A stretch of 64,000 nucleotides of DNA from Fratercula arctica (Eukaryota > Chordata > Aves > Charadriiformes > Alcidae), in assembly GCA_947846985.1 (NCBI GenBank), contig CANTUZ010000001.1:5253504-5317503 (forward strand), written 5' to 3'. The position numbers were made by a program, and so were the translations under genes. Below, in pieces: positions 36,968-48,730 of this stretch; positions within the stretch are counted from its first letter, which is position 1; the number at the start of each line of letters is the position of its first letter. The notes beneath the pieces are model-generated. The model was not told the DNA's origin, did no database searches, and saw only the letters and a program-made list of their open reading frames with translations.

Positions 36968-38999
36968 TACTCAGCTTCAGAATTACAAGAACAGATAAAA
37001 CCTTGGCTTTACTCTCCCTTTGCTGCCTTGATGAAGGGTGTCTCCCACCTGTGATTCCCAGTTTGCGCCGTAATCCTCACCTGCCTTAGTGTGTATATTT
37101 TGGATACACACTTGAAAGTTGTGATGATATCTGGCTTTCAATAGAGTTTCCCCAGCCGTACCTAGCAGGTAATTTGGCTCTGGTTTGTTTTGTAAATTTG
37201 ATACATCATGTCTTCCTAAGGCAACTAGATGTGTTTTCTTTTGGAGAGTAGAGAAGGAAGGGGCAGAGAAAAGGGATGGGAAGATTTAGCAAAATCTATT
37301 TTTAAAAATGGTAAAATCCACTAGATGTATGGACACATTTTCCCTCATTCTCCTTTGGTTTCTTTAACATGAATGATGAACTAACACTGATTTTTATCTG
37401 GTAACTCATTTGGGATGTTGAATTTGTGATGAATCCCAGAGCAATAGGTTTTATTATTCTAATTCGCTATTACTAAACTGAGTTTCACCAAAGCAAGCTG
37501 GTGGATGTAGAAAAATGTCTCCAGCCAGTTTCAGTTCTGAACTAGACCATGAAATTATAAATAATAGTCATGTCTTCTACAAGCCAGTGAAAATATGTCT
37601 GTAAAATAGTTCACTGCTGGGACACAGCTGAACTTGAGCGTCTGAATGCAGTTTAGAAGGACTGCATGTGAATGCCTGTGTGTGAGGGAGAAAAAAATTG
37701 AAAAGTAGCTAGAAGCAGGTTATGATCCTTTATTTAACTCCATCACACCTGTCTTCTTGGAATTAGGTACCCCTAAATGCCTGTGAAGAACGACAGCTTT
37801 TTGAAGTCACGATGCCGAACTGAAAAACATCCTTTCACCTTGAACGCAAGAATCAGTATTGATCCCCTTTGCTGTGTGGTAGCAGATTTCAAGGTCAGTC
37901 TCCCACTGGCAATGTGGAGCCAGGATAGATACTGCAGTGCCAGTCTTTTATTTCCATTTTTCCTCATTTATCTGGAGCAAAATATGTATGAGCTATATCT
38001 TGGCAATTCCCTTTTTCCCAAGCAATTCATATACCACAGTCCTGAAACTCAACCGTTCTCCCTTGATCTCTTCCCTCTTGAAAATGTCCTGTCTCCTTTT
38101 ATCTGTTTCTCTTCCCAGTACTGTCTCTTTTAAGCTCAGAATTTCCCTCACCCAAACCCACAGCCCTTAGTAACATTTCTGCCACAACTAATCAAGTTTT
38201 TGGAATTCAAGTTCAATCCACCAGTGGGAAAGATTGCTTCTTACTGCTGCAGTCCAAAATTAGGAAAATATGCTTTTACCCGCGGAATCCAGAGCAGAGC
38301 CATATTTGTATTAGCCACTGTATATACCCATCTTAACCTTTTCAGCTATTGATACATTTTAGTATTGAAAAAAAGGCAAACTAAGTCAAGGTTTGTGAAG
38401 AGGTTCCTTAATAAGCCATTAAGAAGAGGAGTCGCAAAACCTAATTCATGGACTTACAGATTCTTTTTGTCCTGTTCCCTGATACTCCGAAAAAAAAAAA
38501 AATCACAGAAAGCTTAAATAACATACTACATTTATGCGATTCTTTAAAACAATATCTGTTTAATTTAAGTGTATTACTTGGGATTTTTGTCATGATTTTT
38601 TCACTATTTCTTTAGACAGGATGTCACCTGTTGCAGGGAAACAGTTGCAATTTGTCTGTTTTCATGTGTCCTTTGTCTTCTAGAGCTACATGGTGTGAGA
38701 AGGTCTGTTCTGTTTAGGGGAACCAAACTGTGACAATCATTTTGTTCTGGGACATAGTGCTGCTGCCTGGTGCTTTTGAAGATCTGGTGGCCTAAATTCA
38801 AGCACGTTTGAAGGACTTTTCTGGATGCATGAGTGAAAAAAAAGCCACTTTCTTTCTAACTGAACTTTTTTATAAAACTTGGATATTGAGCAGGGAGTTA
38901 CGATGGCAAGGGAAGACACTGAACGCTGGGTATGTCGTTCTCTAATGCATGTTGGCATAGATTTATATAAATATGTATTCACACATATAGAATTATACG

Positions 39000-39032
39000 T
39001 ATATAAATAAGCTTTGTATATAAATAAGCTTT
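39000..39032. repeat. 17-bp direct tandem repeat in AT-rich DNA
   Basis: TATATAAATAAGCTTT occurs twice, separated by one G, giving a 17-bp period. It sits in a longer AT-rich zone of about 38.96-39.12 kb. Confidence 0.9.
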
Positions 39033-39426
39033 ATATATAATGCTGTATGTACCGCAGTTGTCTATGTACAGAAATATGCACAAAATACGTATTTATATAT
39101 ATACAAATAGGCCATGATTTGATGTTATTAATCTATACCACCAACACCTGTTGCCATGATGTAGTTACAACACCTCAAATAGCTTTTGTCACTAGCATAA
39201 AAAAAAGCATTCAGGGAGCTAGTGCTAAAGTGAACGGTCAAAATCACTTGCCAGTATAAACATATGTCTTCATAAAACAGGTTTGTAGTTACAGCTACAC
39301 TAGCAAATCTGTCCCGGTGTAGACCATGCTTATGCCCTCAAAGGAAAAACAAGCCCCATGGACGTCTCTGAATTTGTGTCGTGTACAAGTGTATTTTCTT
39401 TCCCTAGCAGACGAGGAACCACATGG

Positions 39427-39446
39427 AAAAAAAAAAAAAAAAAAAA
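39427..39446. repeat. A20 homopolymer tract
   Basis: An uninterrupted run of 20 A with no poly(A) signal just upstream. Confidence 0.95.
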
Positions 39447-39904
39447 TCAGTCACAATTTTTCAGAGCTTCTTAAGAGGGTGTAAATACTCAATTCCCTTT
39501 CACTTTAGCAGCCATTCAGATTTTACCTCTAGTATTCTATCCTGCATTCCCAAAGCACCGTGAGATTGTGATAAAATAAATCAGTCTTATCCCTTAGGAT
39601 GAATGATAAACCCGAGGAGCGGCATTTCAAGACCTTTGGAAGTGTAGCAAAACAACCTACAGGTAAAAGGCACTACACCTGAGGGGGAACACTTCTTTCT
39701 CTTGACCAGGATGGATTTGGTTATGAAGAAGTGAAGATCACCAGGAGAATCATGTAAGATTTTTGAGCAACTCTCTCCAGCTGGCCCAGGAGAGGGCACT
39801 TACATGTCGTTCATGGTACTCAATGTCATATATTGCCCTTGACTATGATTCTTGGTGCTCAGAGGCAGGAGGGTTCTCCTGCAATCTGCGCAGGAGAGCA
39901 AGCA

Positions 39905-39980
39905 AAAGTAGAGAGACAAAATACTTTGCCCAAGGTCACCCTAAGTTTGAGACTCAAAATTAGAGTGCTAAACTACATGC
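39905..39980 (-). mobile_element. MIR-like SINE relic
   Basis: GAGAGACAAAATACTTTGCC, followed by CAAGGTCACC, matches the reverse complement of the MIR core ('agagaagttaagtgacttgcccaaggtcaca'). The following TTTGAGACTCAAAATTAGAG fits the degenerate continuation. Confidence 0.45.
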
Positions 39981-42164
39981 ACTGTACCCTGGAGAAGAAC
40001 AGTGTTCAAATTTCACTGAAGCTTCTGGCTAAGCAAGAGAACACAAGACCAGCTTAGTTTCCAGTTAAAAATTCAACCTGGCTAACGTGCAGCAGTTGAG
40101 TTCAAAGATGCAGCCAAGCTCTGAGCCTTTCCGACTGTATGGATAGTGAGCGCTTCATCAAAGTTTTCATTAATCCTGAAATTAATTTCCACTTTTCTTT
40201 CATTTTCTCTTTCTTGAGGACATTCCCATTCTTGAGACCTCTAAACGTATCCTTATTTCCAAGGGAGCCAGTAAGAGAAAAGCTGATTAGCTACTTTTTA
40301 ATTTGGAACAATGAACCTCTTAAGGTTCTCAACAAAGTTTGGCGCTTCCTGATGGTTTGTTGCTGTAAGCGGAGCTCATTGCTCACAAGAAAAACAAAGC
40401 GCTAACAAAGCCATAAAGAAGTGAAAGGATTTGCCTAGGATCCCCTATTTTCCAACAGTAGAGACAGAGAGACCACCTAAATCTCCTGATTTTCGCATTG
40501 TTGGGATCTCTAACAACCCACATACCTTGCCTTCCTCTTGTAATGGGGACCATGCAGGACAAGTCGCTGGATGAACAGGGAACAAAGAGCTGTGGGTTCC
40601 TGTAAGGTCTCCTGCCCTGCTCAAGCAGCCTCAACATATCTAAGCCAACCTCTGAGGTCCCTCTCTGGGCTCTGCCATCCCACTCTGGCTCCCCAGCTGA
40701 CTCACCCTCTACCACAAAGGCCCTTCTGTCTTGCTCCCACCCTTTATACAACAGAATTCATTTTCCCATTTGGTATTTTATTTTGATGTTCCAGGCATAA
40801 AAAAGCAAATGGTTCCCTCAAGCCATTTCCTCTCTATGAAGCTGTGAAATAGCTTTGCAATTTTGGAGCAGTTTAAAATGCATTGTTATATTGAGAAAGA
40901 AAAGGGGAGGAGGGGGGAAGCTTCTTTTCTAACTTTGAGTACTGAATGCTATAGGAAAACCAGATTGAAATTCTTCAAATAAGGATTTCATAGCTTCTGC
41001 AGTTATCAAGGCGAATGGCTCCCTATTTGCATACTGCCATCTATATAAAAGAAATGAGACTCAACGGTTTTATTATAATTATATAGCTTGGTTTTTAGTA
41101 TTAATAAGCCTATTGTTATCACCACTGCCTTTCAAAAAAACCCACCACGTTTCTGTCATGCAGACTGAAATATTGGAATGTATTTTTAAGGCACGTCCTA
41201 GAAAAGTAAAACCTTTCCAAAGACTCTCCTTGGTTTGTTGCTCAGCACTGAACTAGTTTGCTGGAGATTATCACCAAGGACTGTGTTTGATCATTGGGTT
41301 TTTCAGTGCTCCCTTGCTTGCTGAGCGCTGCTCAGGATGCGCAGTGCTTTATTTAAGATTCACAGCGGAAGGGAGATGCATGCTTTAGAGATGGTATCAG
41401 TGCCATTTTCTGTGGGACTTCAGGCCGTTCCTAGGTGCCTGGGTTGATGTGCTATTAAAATGGAGCATCCTTCATTGAACCACAAAAGAAGGTGACTGAT
41501 AATTAAGGTGAAAATGCTGCTCTCCTGTCTACGCTGCAGAACTCTTATCAGATATGTGAACTCTCATCAGGCGCCCTCTTATCTCTCCTCCTGTGCATCC
41601 TGTGCTGGAATCCCACACCCAACTCCCATCGAGATCAACGGGAGCTCCACTCAGGGTGTGAGAGCACAATAGCTGGTGGAGTGTCCCAAGTGTGACTCTG
41701 CAAGCACAATGTGGTCTCAGGGACATGGTACACAGAGAGGAAATGTAAAAGGAAAAAATCAATGGCTTTTGAGGCTGATACTATATATATGTTGTTCACA
41801 TATATCAAGGTTGTTCATTTGGTGTCACAATCAAGAAAGAGATGCTAAAGCTCAAAGGCTGAAATGCTTCAGCTTTCGATATTCACAAGGACACATTCTG
41901 ATGGGGTGAAAAAGAGGTTTCTCCCCCAGGGTAGAGAAATGTGTAGAAACCTGTGGCTCACTTTCAGAGACTTTTTGCATAGGAAAAACAGAAGCATAAC
42001 TTTTTCAAGCAGATAATACAAGGGAGCTTTGTGGGGAAGGTCACAGTCATAAAAGCGGGGGTTTATCTAAGCTAAATCTCAGCATGTCAGTCACTTCAAC
42101 TTCAGACATATCAGCAGGTCCTATTTGCCATCTCTGTGGCTGATCTCAATCCATTTCTTATGGG

Positions 42165-42450
42165 CACAGTGATAGAAGTGGGTCTTCAGGGAGAGGTTGG
42201 AGAAGGACAGATATTTGAGGTATTTGGGGGAGGCAGGCGGAGGCTTTGAACACCAGAAGAGGTTTGAACATCAGGTGGTGTGAAAGGGAGCTGTCAAAAG
42301 AGATAAAAGGTGGATGAAGGAGAATGGGAGGGAGATGTTTTACAGCCAAACAGCAGTAAAGAGAAATTTCTAGAGCAGGCAGAAAACACAGGTATATGAT
42401 ACGGCAGGGAAGAAGTTGCTGTAATTGAGAAAGGAGATACTGAAGCTTCA
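42165..42450 (+). mobile_element. Ancient L3/CR1-like relic, upstream segment of the family
   Basis: GTGGGTCTTCAGGGAGAGGT, a GGAGGCTTTGAACACC segment, a GTGAAAGGGAGCTG segment and finally GAAGTTGCTGTAATTGAGAA run in the same order as the 'gtgggttttaagggaggattt...tgaagggccttgaagg...gatgttgcagtagtcgagac' part of an old repeat abundant in turtles and crocodilians. The match is spread over nearly 300 bases in one order, which is better than chance. Family assignment is from memory and the divergence is high. Confidence 0.5.
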
Positions 42451-45028
42451 TGGCAACTTTCTTAAAAGTATCAAGACCACAAAAAGCTAATTCTGAGCAT
42501 ATGGTTGAACGAAATTTTGGTAATACCCTTTTGTTAGGATTTTACCTCAGTTGCACGCTTCTGGATGCTCTGAATTCCCCTTAAGCCCTGGAATTAGGCA
42601 CAGGTATAAGAAATGCAGGCCCTAAACCTTTTCAGTTCATATAAACCCATATCTTTAAACCACTGAACCACAGGCACATTTTTGAAGAGCTATAGTGTAG
42701 GAGTGACTCTTTCTTACTGTTTTTCATGGCAACCACAGGACTACAACACTGCCCGATACTTGAAAAAATTACCACTGAGATTTAATCCTCTCCATGAAAA
42801 CAGTTCTAGCTCATTCTTCACCTACCATGAAAAAGACCTCAAGTCTAGATTTATCATCTCCCTGCGCACTTGTCAGCTTGCATTATCCTGACAGAATACA
42901 AAAAACTTGAACACATACCCTCTAGTAAAGAATTCACAGACTCCCAATGTGGGAAGGATTAAGCATCATAATAGCCAAACCAAACAATTTCTTAGGGGGT
43001 TCATATAAAGTCTGTCAAACATTTTCCATAGCTCTGAGAAGAAAAACAAATGCAAATGTGAATCACCTCTAGGAAAGGCAACTTCTAGGTGTTCAAATGC
43101 ACTAAATCAATCTATTTGTTTTCGTTTGGCAGAGTCCACAAGTTTTCACCACCTACAGAGCCACGAGATGAGGGACTGCGTTTGGCATGTTTGTATCAAA
43201 AGTTCCCAAGGCAGTTTACTAAAGTGAAGGTACTTTAATAAAAATCAACTCAGCTGAAAGAACTTGAGCAAGGAAGGAGAAAATAGGATTAAGGTTTTGA
43301 CCACTGCTGAAGAAACTCCATCTTCTGCATCTTCCATAATCACCTTTTGAGCATCATGTCTCTGACTTAACATGTGGACACTTGGACCCACACTGGCATC
43401 CAGCATAATATACACTTATTAGCTACATGCTCTGGAAGACTTAGCCAAAATGAACACCAAACACAGAAGCTTAATTACAAGTTAGTTTAGAAGACTCTGG
43501 ACCTACAAAATTATTTATTCCTTCAGGAAGCAATAGGTATGGCAATCTGAATTACTGAAGAAACTGCACACGGCAGGCTAAAGAAGACCTTATTCTTTGT
43601 CGTATTTGTCAGAACCACTTAAATCAACAAATTCCTTCCAGCATCAAAGAAAAGAGCTGAGCATTGGAAGAGTTCTTGATAAGTGGTTCCTGTTTCCATG
43701 CCAACTTCAAAGGTCTGTTCCTTCATTTCGGGGTTAACTTCTATCACAAAAAAATATCCACAGTATGGAGTGAAATACATCTGCTAGCAGAGGAATTATC
43801 AAGAGATAGCAAAATTTACTGTCTGAAAGCAGAAGCTAGATCAATTCAGACTACAATTATTTAAACTCATAGAACAGTGAGAATATTTAAGAACTTGCCA
43901 AAGTTCCAGTGAAGTAATCAATAACGCCAATTTATTGCATTGGATGAGAAATTCTCTGCCACCCGAATATGTAGTGTGTTGCGGTTCAGAAATGAAGCTG
44001 CTTGGGGAAATGCTGTAGTCCTTGTGACAAAATGAATGCCAGTGGGGCGCTCTTCTGGGTTTTTGACTATGAGTCCTTTAGCTTGAGCATGTCTACAAAG
44101 CAGAGAGCTCTTGTTCACGCTCACTGTTTGCCAGACCTTGAGACCACCTTTATGCGTCTGCTCCCTTCCGTCTCTTAACCTGTCTTAGGTTGAGGATTCT
44201 TCTGGGGACACTATGTCTGTATATGCGTCTACGCCTCAGTGTGGAGAGGTGTATCTAAGCATTGCTGTAATTTCAGTAGAATCCATTCATAACACCTCTT
44301 TTTTTCCCCCCGTTCCTCTTCTCAGTGGTATCTCTCAGCAACTTTCCCTATGTTAGTTAATGCAGCAAATGAGATTACACTATCTGCTACTGTTGATATG
44401 CTCAGACAGCATGCTGCCCGTGTTATCAATGTCACTCTCCACCACCCTCCCTCATTCTTGCTAACTTAAACCTTTCAAAACCACTAGCCAACATGGACTG
44501 ATCTATTACTAATCTCTGACAAATCCTTTGTTAATCCTTCCTCACTTGTGGCCTGATCAGTTCCTACTGAAACCAACGGGAATTTGACTCAAAAAGGGCC
44601 TGAACTTATGGCTGCGATGCACAGGCAGTGTTTGAATATGGAGTAAAAAAGTAAAAAAAATTCCTACCAAACAGAATTTCAGAGAAATGAACATACCAAG
44701 CTGCTTGTTAACTTGTAGAGGATCAATGAAACAATTGTGCATAGTGGGTGTGGGCTTCATAGTGTACTGCTGTATGGAACAGTGCTTTTCTGGAGTAGCT
44801 GGATAAATTCTATAAAAAACTGTTTTATACTATCAGGTTGATATAGCTGGTATATGAGATGTCCAGGTATAGTAAAAGATTCATACACTTTGTTATAAGA
44901 ACGATAAAGCTGACCCTTGGATACGCCATATCTTTTGCTAGAGAGAAATAGAAATTCTATGAGAACTCATAATTTGGTAAATTTAATTTTCTTTTCTAAC
45001 CTGTTTTTCTCCCTGGGCTGTTAGCAAA
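42451..45028. other. Noncoding stretch
   Basis: No gene recognised. At about 44.55-44.61 kb the words GCCTGATCAGTTCCTACTGA, AACCAACGGGAATTTGACTC and AAAAGGGCCTGAACT resemble old CR1-type 'aggcccgatcct...cattgacttcaatggg' sequence, a tiny relic at most. Confidence 0.5.
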
Positions 45029-45186
45029 TATTTTCTGATATGAAATTTTAAAAGTCATTATCTCGCATTTTTTTCAAATTCTAAGATTTATTTGTTCTTA
45101 TCTTTTATTTTCTGATATGAAATTTTAAAAGTCATTATCTCGCATTTTTTTCAAATTCTAAGATTTATTTGTTCTTATCTTTTATT
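45029..45186. repeat. Perfect 77-bp tandem duplication
   Basis: Bases 45029-45105 are repeated exactly at 45106-45182, and the match runs four more bases to 45186 before the first mismatch. Both copies contain the ATTTTCTGATATGAAATTTT word and the CTCGCATTTTTTTCAAATTC word with identical T-run length. The identity implies a very recent duplication, or an assembly collapse/expansion error. The unit is AT-rich and contains no recognisable gene or transposon. Confidence 0.97.
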
Positions 45187-47960
45187 CTTCATCTTCCAGT
45201 AGCTACCAGGAAGAGCAATCTGGAATCAAGATTTTCTTACTGTATATGCTGGACAGACAAGTATTTTAAAAATAATGTTCTGCAAACAGGGTGTGCTGTC
45301 TGGATTGGAGAAGAGATTGATAAACACAGGAAGAAGGGGATGAAAATGAGGGAGTGAGATCACAAAATGAGAAAATTATCTGGCACAATGAGTTTCAATT
45401 TACTTTTCAGTGCATTAATGTGAAAATATGTTATTAACAATCACAAAAATCTCTGCTCTGATAGTTTGTCACATTGCTTCATTCAAGAGTGCAGTTGGTA
45501 CCTTCAATCTGAAAAGTGAAAACTCTGAGTGAATCTCCAAGTGTAAGGGCACTCCTGGTTTCTTTTGCTTTGGAGTTAATATTTTTGAAACGTAAATTGC
45601 ATCAGTGTGCTTAAAGGCTAAAATCTTTTTTTTTTTTTTACTATATAAGAAGAAAATGCAAAGATTAATTGATGTAGTCAGGGTCACACGGGGAACTTGT
45701 TGGTGAAAGTAGAATGCAAGTGCCTTACCCTCAAGTTTATTCTTTATATTATGAGATTGTCTTTGAAAAATACCAGAGAAAATATACAAACAGCCAGTGG
45801 GGAATTGCCCTAAACAATTAAAAGTCTGTCGTGCTTGCCAAAACAATTGACACTCTGCATTTTGCAGAGCAGGGGGACTCTTTTAGGCATATGTGCTCAC
45901 TTGCTAACTTGCGGAATTTGTAAGATGCAAATAAAGATTCGCTGTAATCTGCTGTGGTATTTCTCACCCAGGTTTTTGCTTCAACAAAATAAAATTTCAT
46001 CTGAATCACTGGAGAAGTAATTAAATGTGACTGAGAATACATTCCTGTGGTGTAGTTAAGTGTTATCTTTGTTTTAGAGATGGGGAAACTGAGGAATAGA
46101 AAAATTAAGTGTTAACTCTTATTTAAGAAAAAAATGGAGATACTCAAATCTAGAAACAAAACCTACTTAACTCTTGAGTTTTGCACCCTAGACAATTTTA
46201 AAGTAGGGTGTGTGACTGTAGTGTGTCTGACAAAAGATTCCTAAATACAAGGACCAATGATAGTACTTCAGTCGTGATTAAAAATCTAATACTCCCCTGT
46301 TGAAAGTCTACTGAAGGCTAATTTGGTTTCTAGAGAAATTATGATAATCACTATTTTAATAAAGAAATACTTACTACATGACTTTTAAAGTCATCCTATA
46401 AGATTCCATACTCTCTATATATGCCAGAAAAGCATTTGTTAAAAACTACAAAAGTAAAAGCACAGAAAGCAAGTAACATCCTATTAAATTCAGCGTCAAT
46501 TTCCTACATGTGATGGATTGCCAAAAATCTAGGAGATTGCTTTCCTAAACTCTCCCATGACAAGGGATCTAGACACGAAACATCTCTTCCCTGTTGCATA
46601 CGTTCCCAATGAATTAGCATTAAAGTTACCAAAGCCCTTTTCTGTCCTTCCCCATACTGCTGGGTTCATTTCATGGAAACGGCACCTTCTTCTTGCCTCC
46701 TTATGTTGTAATGATCGGTCTTGACAAGGGTTTTCAAGGCGGGGGGAGCAGTCATGGCTACGGGCAAAATCACAGCTTCTGAACTTCATGCTTGTCAATA
46801 GCTGTTTTAGTTTGCATTGCCGTACTAATGTGCCTTATAAATATTCCCCGGGGCTTTACACACCACCACGTTGCTGTTTTATTCATCAATACAGTCAAAA
46901 CAGAAGCAGATGCTGTCAGTTAAGGTCAAGGCGTGTTTCTTCCAGATCTCTGGAGTGAAAAGACCTCCATCCTCCCTTATAAAAGAAGGAAATATTCTGT
47001 ATTCATTTAATAAGTAACTCAGGGCTTAGAATTCTCCCATGTTGACCCCAATATTTAACCTTAACTGCTGTACAGATATTTACCCTTCATGCTGACCCCT
47101 CCGCTCTCCCCATTTTACTTGCTCTTTTCTCCCAGAGTGTTTTTAGCGCTTGGCACCCACACCGCCTCACTGTCTGCAGGCCATGCTGTGCGAGGTGGCA
47201 TCTAACGGGATTGGAAATGACAGCCCAGCCTTCATCCCAAATGAATGAAAAATCGAGTGAAAGACTGGAGTGTGAAAGGTTTGGGGATGGATGGCCCCTA
47301 CTTATCTAACAGGATGGATGAGGATAGAGGTGCTGCCGGCTGGAGGTTTCCCAGCATTTCCTGCACTTCAAACTCCAGCACTAGCACTGGAGACTTTTCT
47401 CAGGGTTCTTATACAATTTAGCTGATCAGTTCTTAGCTCTTTTTTCCTTCCCCCCCCTTTTTGAAAATTTCATCCTAAAGCAGTGGCCCACTTGGGACTG
47501 GATTTTAGAACAAACTTGATTCCCCTTAAGCTTGAAAATACATGCTACTATATACCAACAAATACAGACCAGAAATTCCCACTGCTCTTTAACTCCTTTG
47601 AAAATCTTGCTATGAGCTTCAGACTGGAAATCGGTGACTTTGAACATTATGGTCAGTGTGTTTCTATTTAGGCACTGATGTGGGATTGATTCGGAAACCA
47701 AGGGGAGCCGAACACTTCAAAATATAGCTACAGGGAAGAGTCATTTTTCACAAAGTCCTTGGCTTTCCTGCTAAGACTAATGACAAAGCAGACATCTGGC
47801 ATGTACATGGATTTCTGGGTTACGTGTACTTGCGTTTGTGCAGACCTGATGGCCCTACCCAGAGACTTTGTCTTCTCAGAGCTTGCCCTTGCGCATCTTC
47901 ATAAGGAAGTTTGCTTTATGAGTAATCCTCCCTTGCTCTCCCTGCCTCAGCTATCACCAC
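45187..47960. other. Noncoding stretch with MIR-like relics
   Basis: No gene recognised. There is a T13 tract near 45.63 kb. A weak MIR-like patch at about 45.67-45.73 kb (GTCAGGGTCACACGGGGAAC) precedes the better one at 46.06 kb. The 125-codon frame at 45469-45846 (minus) and others show no domain. Confidence 0.5.
46055..46117 (-). mobile_element. MIR SINE relic
   Basis: TTAAGTGTTATCTTTGTTTT, then AGAGATGGGGAAACTGAGGA, then ATAGAAAAATTAAGTG, is a good match to the reverse complement of the MIR core ('attatccccattttacagatgaggaaactgaggcacagagaggttaagtg'). It is the clearest MIR-like copy in the window. Confidence 0.6.
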
Positions 47961-48067
47961 TCTCATGGTTTAACCCCATCCACTGCTCGCTTGCTTCCCC
48001 CACCTGGGTTGGGGGAGAGAATTGGAAGACGGAAAGTGAGAAAACTTGTGGGTTGAGATAAAGACAG

Positions 48068-48073
48068 TTTAAT
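48068..48073 (-). promoter_or_regulatory. LTR polyadenylation hexamer (ATTAAA)
   Basis: TTTAAT on the plus strand reads ATTAAA on the minus strand, about 100 bases downstream of the LTR TATA box and before a CTGTCTTTATC segment. Position fits the R region of the LTR. Function is inferred. Confidence 0.5.
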
Positions 48074-48167
48074 AGGTAAAGCAAAAGCCACGCACGCAAG
48101 CAAAGCAAAACAAGGAATTCATTCGTCATACTCCGAACATACCCCCCTTCCTTCTTCTTCCCCCAGC

Positions 48168-48190
48168 TTTATATACTGAGCATGACGTCA
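48168..48190 (-). promoter_or_regulatory. LTR core promoter: TATA box and CRE palindrome
   Basis: On the minus strand TGACGTCA (48183-48190), a perfect CREB/ATF consensus palindrome, lies seven bases upstream of TATATAAA (48168-48175). This is a compact U3 promoter layout. The CpG in the CRE is intact, which suggests either recent insertion or unmethylated status. Activity cannot be judged from sequence. Confidence 0.6.
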
Positions 48191-48437
48191 TATGGCATGG
48201 AATATCGCTTTGGTCAGTCAGGGTCAGCTGTTCCAGTCATGTCTCCTCCCAAATTCTTGTGCATCCCCAGCCTACTCGCTGGTGGGGTGGTGTGAGGAGC
48301 AGAAAAGGCCTTGACTGCTCAGCAACAACCAAAAACATCAGTGCACTATCAACACTGCTTTCATCCCGAATACAAAACATAGCCCCACACCAGCCGCTAG
48401 CAAGAAAGTTAACTCCATCCCAGCTGAAACCATGACA

Positions 48438-48730
48438 TTCTCCATCCCTTATTCCATACCACTTATGTCATGTTCAGGTCCCACTCTATCCAATACATCC
48501 CCCCCCCCCCCCTTCCTATTCTTTGATATAATACACAGACATCATTCCCTTAGTCTATGGACCACCCCTGTGAAATGTCTGTGAAATGTCTGTAAAATGT
48601 CCATACATGTCCAAAAATGTCCATTGAGTTCATTTAGTCCATGACTTTGGGCTCCATCTGTCACAACACTCTTTCAGGAGATGGTGTGTGGTGTTGCGTG
48701 GAGCTACTGGGCACCAAAGCCAGCTTAGGT
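48438..48730 (-). mobile_element. ERV internal 3' remnant with polypurine tract
   Basis: Adjacent to the LTR the minus strand has a purine-rich GGAATAAGGGATGGAGAA, a plausible polypurine tract. Further upstream come G14 (C14 on plus, 48499-48512) and a run of near-repeats of TGAAATGTCTG at 48571-48624 on the plus strand. This wording resembles the segment that precedes the 3' LTR in this bird ERV family. No gag, pol or env reading frame is recognisable. The outer edge near 48.73 kb is a guess. The element is therefore a severely 5'-truncated provirus. Confidence 0.55.

Larger units (their letters stand above)
36968..42164. other. Noncoding stretch, AT-rich
   Basis: No gene recognised. Contents are an A14 tract near 38.49 kb, an AT-rich patch with a 17-bp duplication at 39.0 kb, an A20 tract at 39.43 kb and a MIR-like patch at 39.9 kb. 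At about 41.60-41.66 kb, CCCATCGAGATCAACGGGAG resembles the 'cccattgacttcaatgggag' motif of old CR1-type repeats. The 118-codon frame at 37777-38133 and 122-codon frame at 40383-40751 show no domain. Confidence 0.5.
47961..48437 (-). mobile_element. Avian endogenous retrovirus 3' LTR (minus strand)
   Basis: A 477-base LTR reads on the minus strand from TGTCATGGTTTCAGCTGG at 48437 to GGGGTTAAACCATGAGA at 47961. This is the widespread bird LTR whose ends form the TGTCATGG...CCATGACA near-inverted repeat; here the final CA has become GA. Inside are a TATA box, an upstream CRE palindrome and an ATTAAA poly(A) hexamer followed by CTGTCTTTATCTCAACCCA. A purine-rich tract adjoins the 5' edge at 48438-48457, which makes this the 3' LTR of a provirus and not a solo LTR. 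I cannot assign the ERV class, and no open viral gene is present. No target-site duplication can be checked, because the 5' side is internal sequence and then unrelated DNA. Confidence 0.85.

Noticed and set aside
47759..48061. 100-codon plus-strand open frame
   Set aside because: It crosses the border between unique sequence and an LTR that reads on the other strand, so it is fortuitous.
47956..48442. Solo LTR with target-site duplication
   Set aside because: The five bases on each side (ACCAC and TTCTC) do not match. The right side looks like polypurine tract and ERV internal sequence, so it is a 3' LTR of a truncated provirus.
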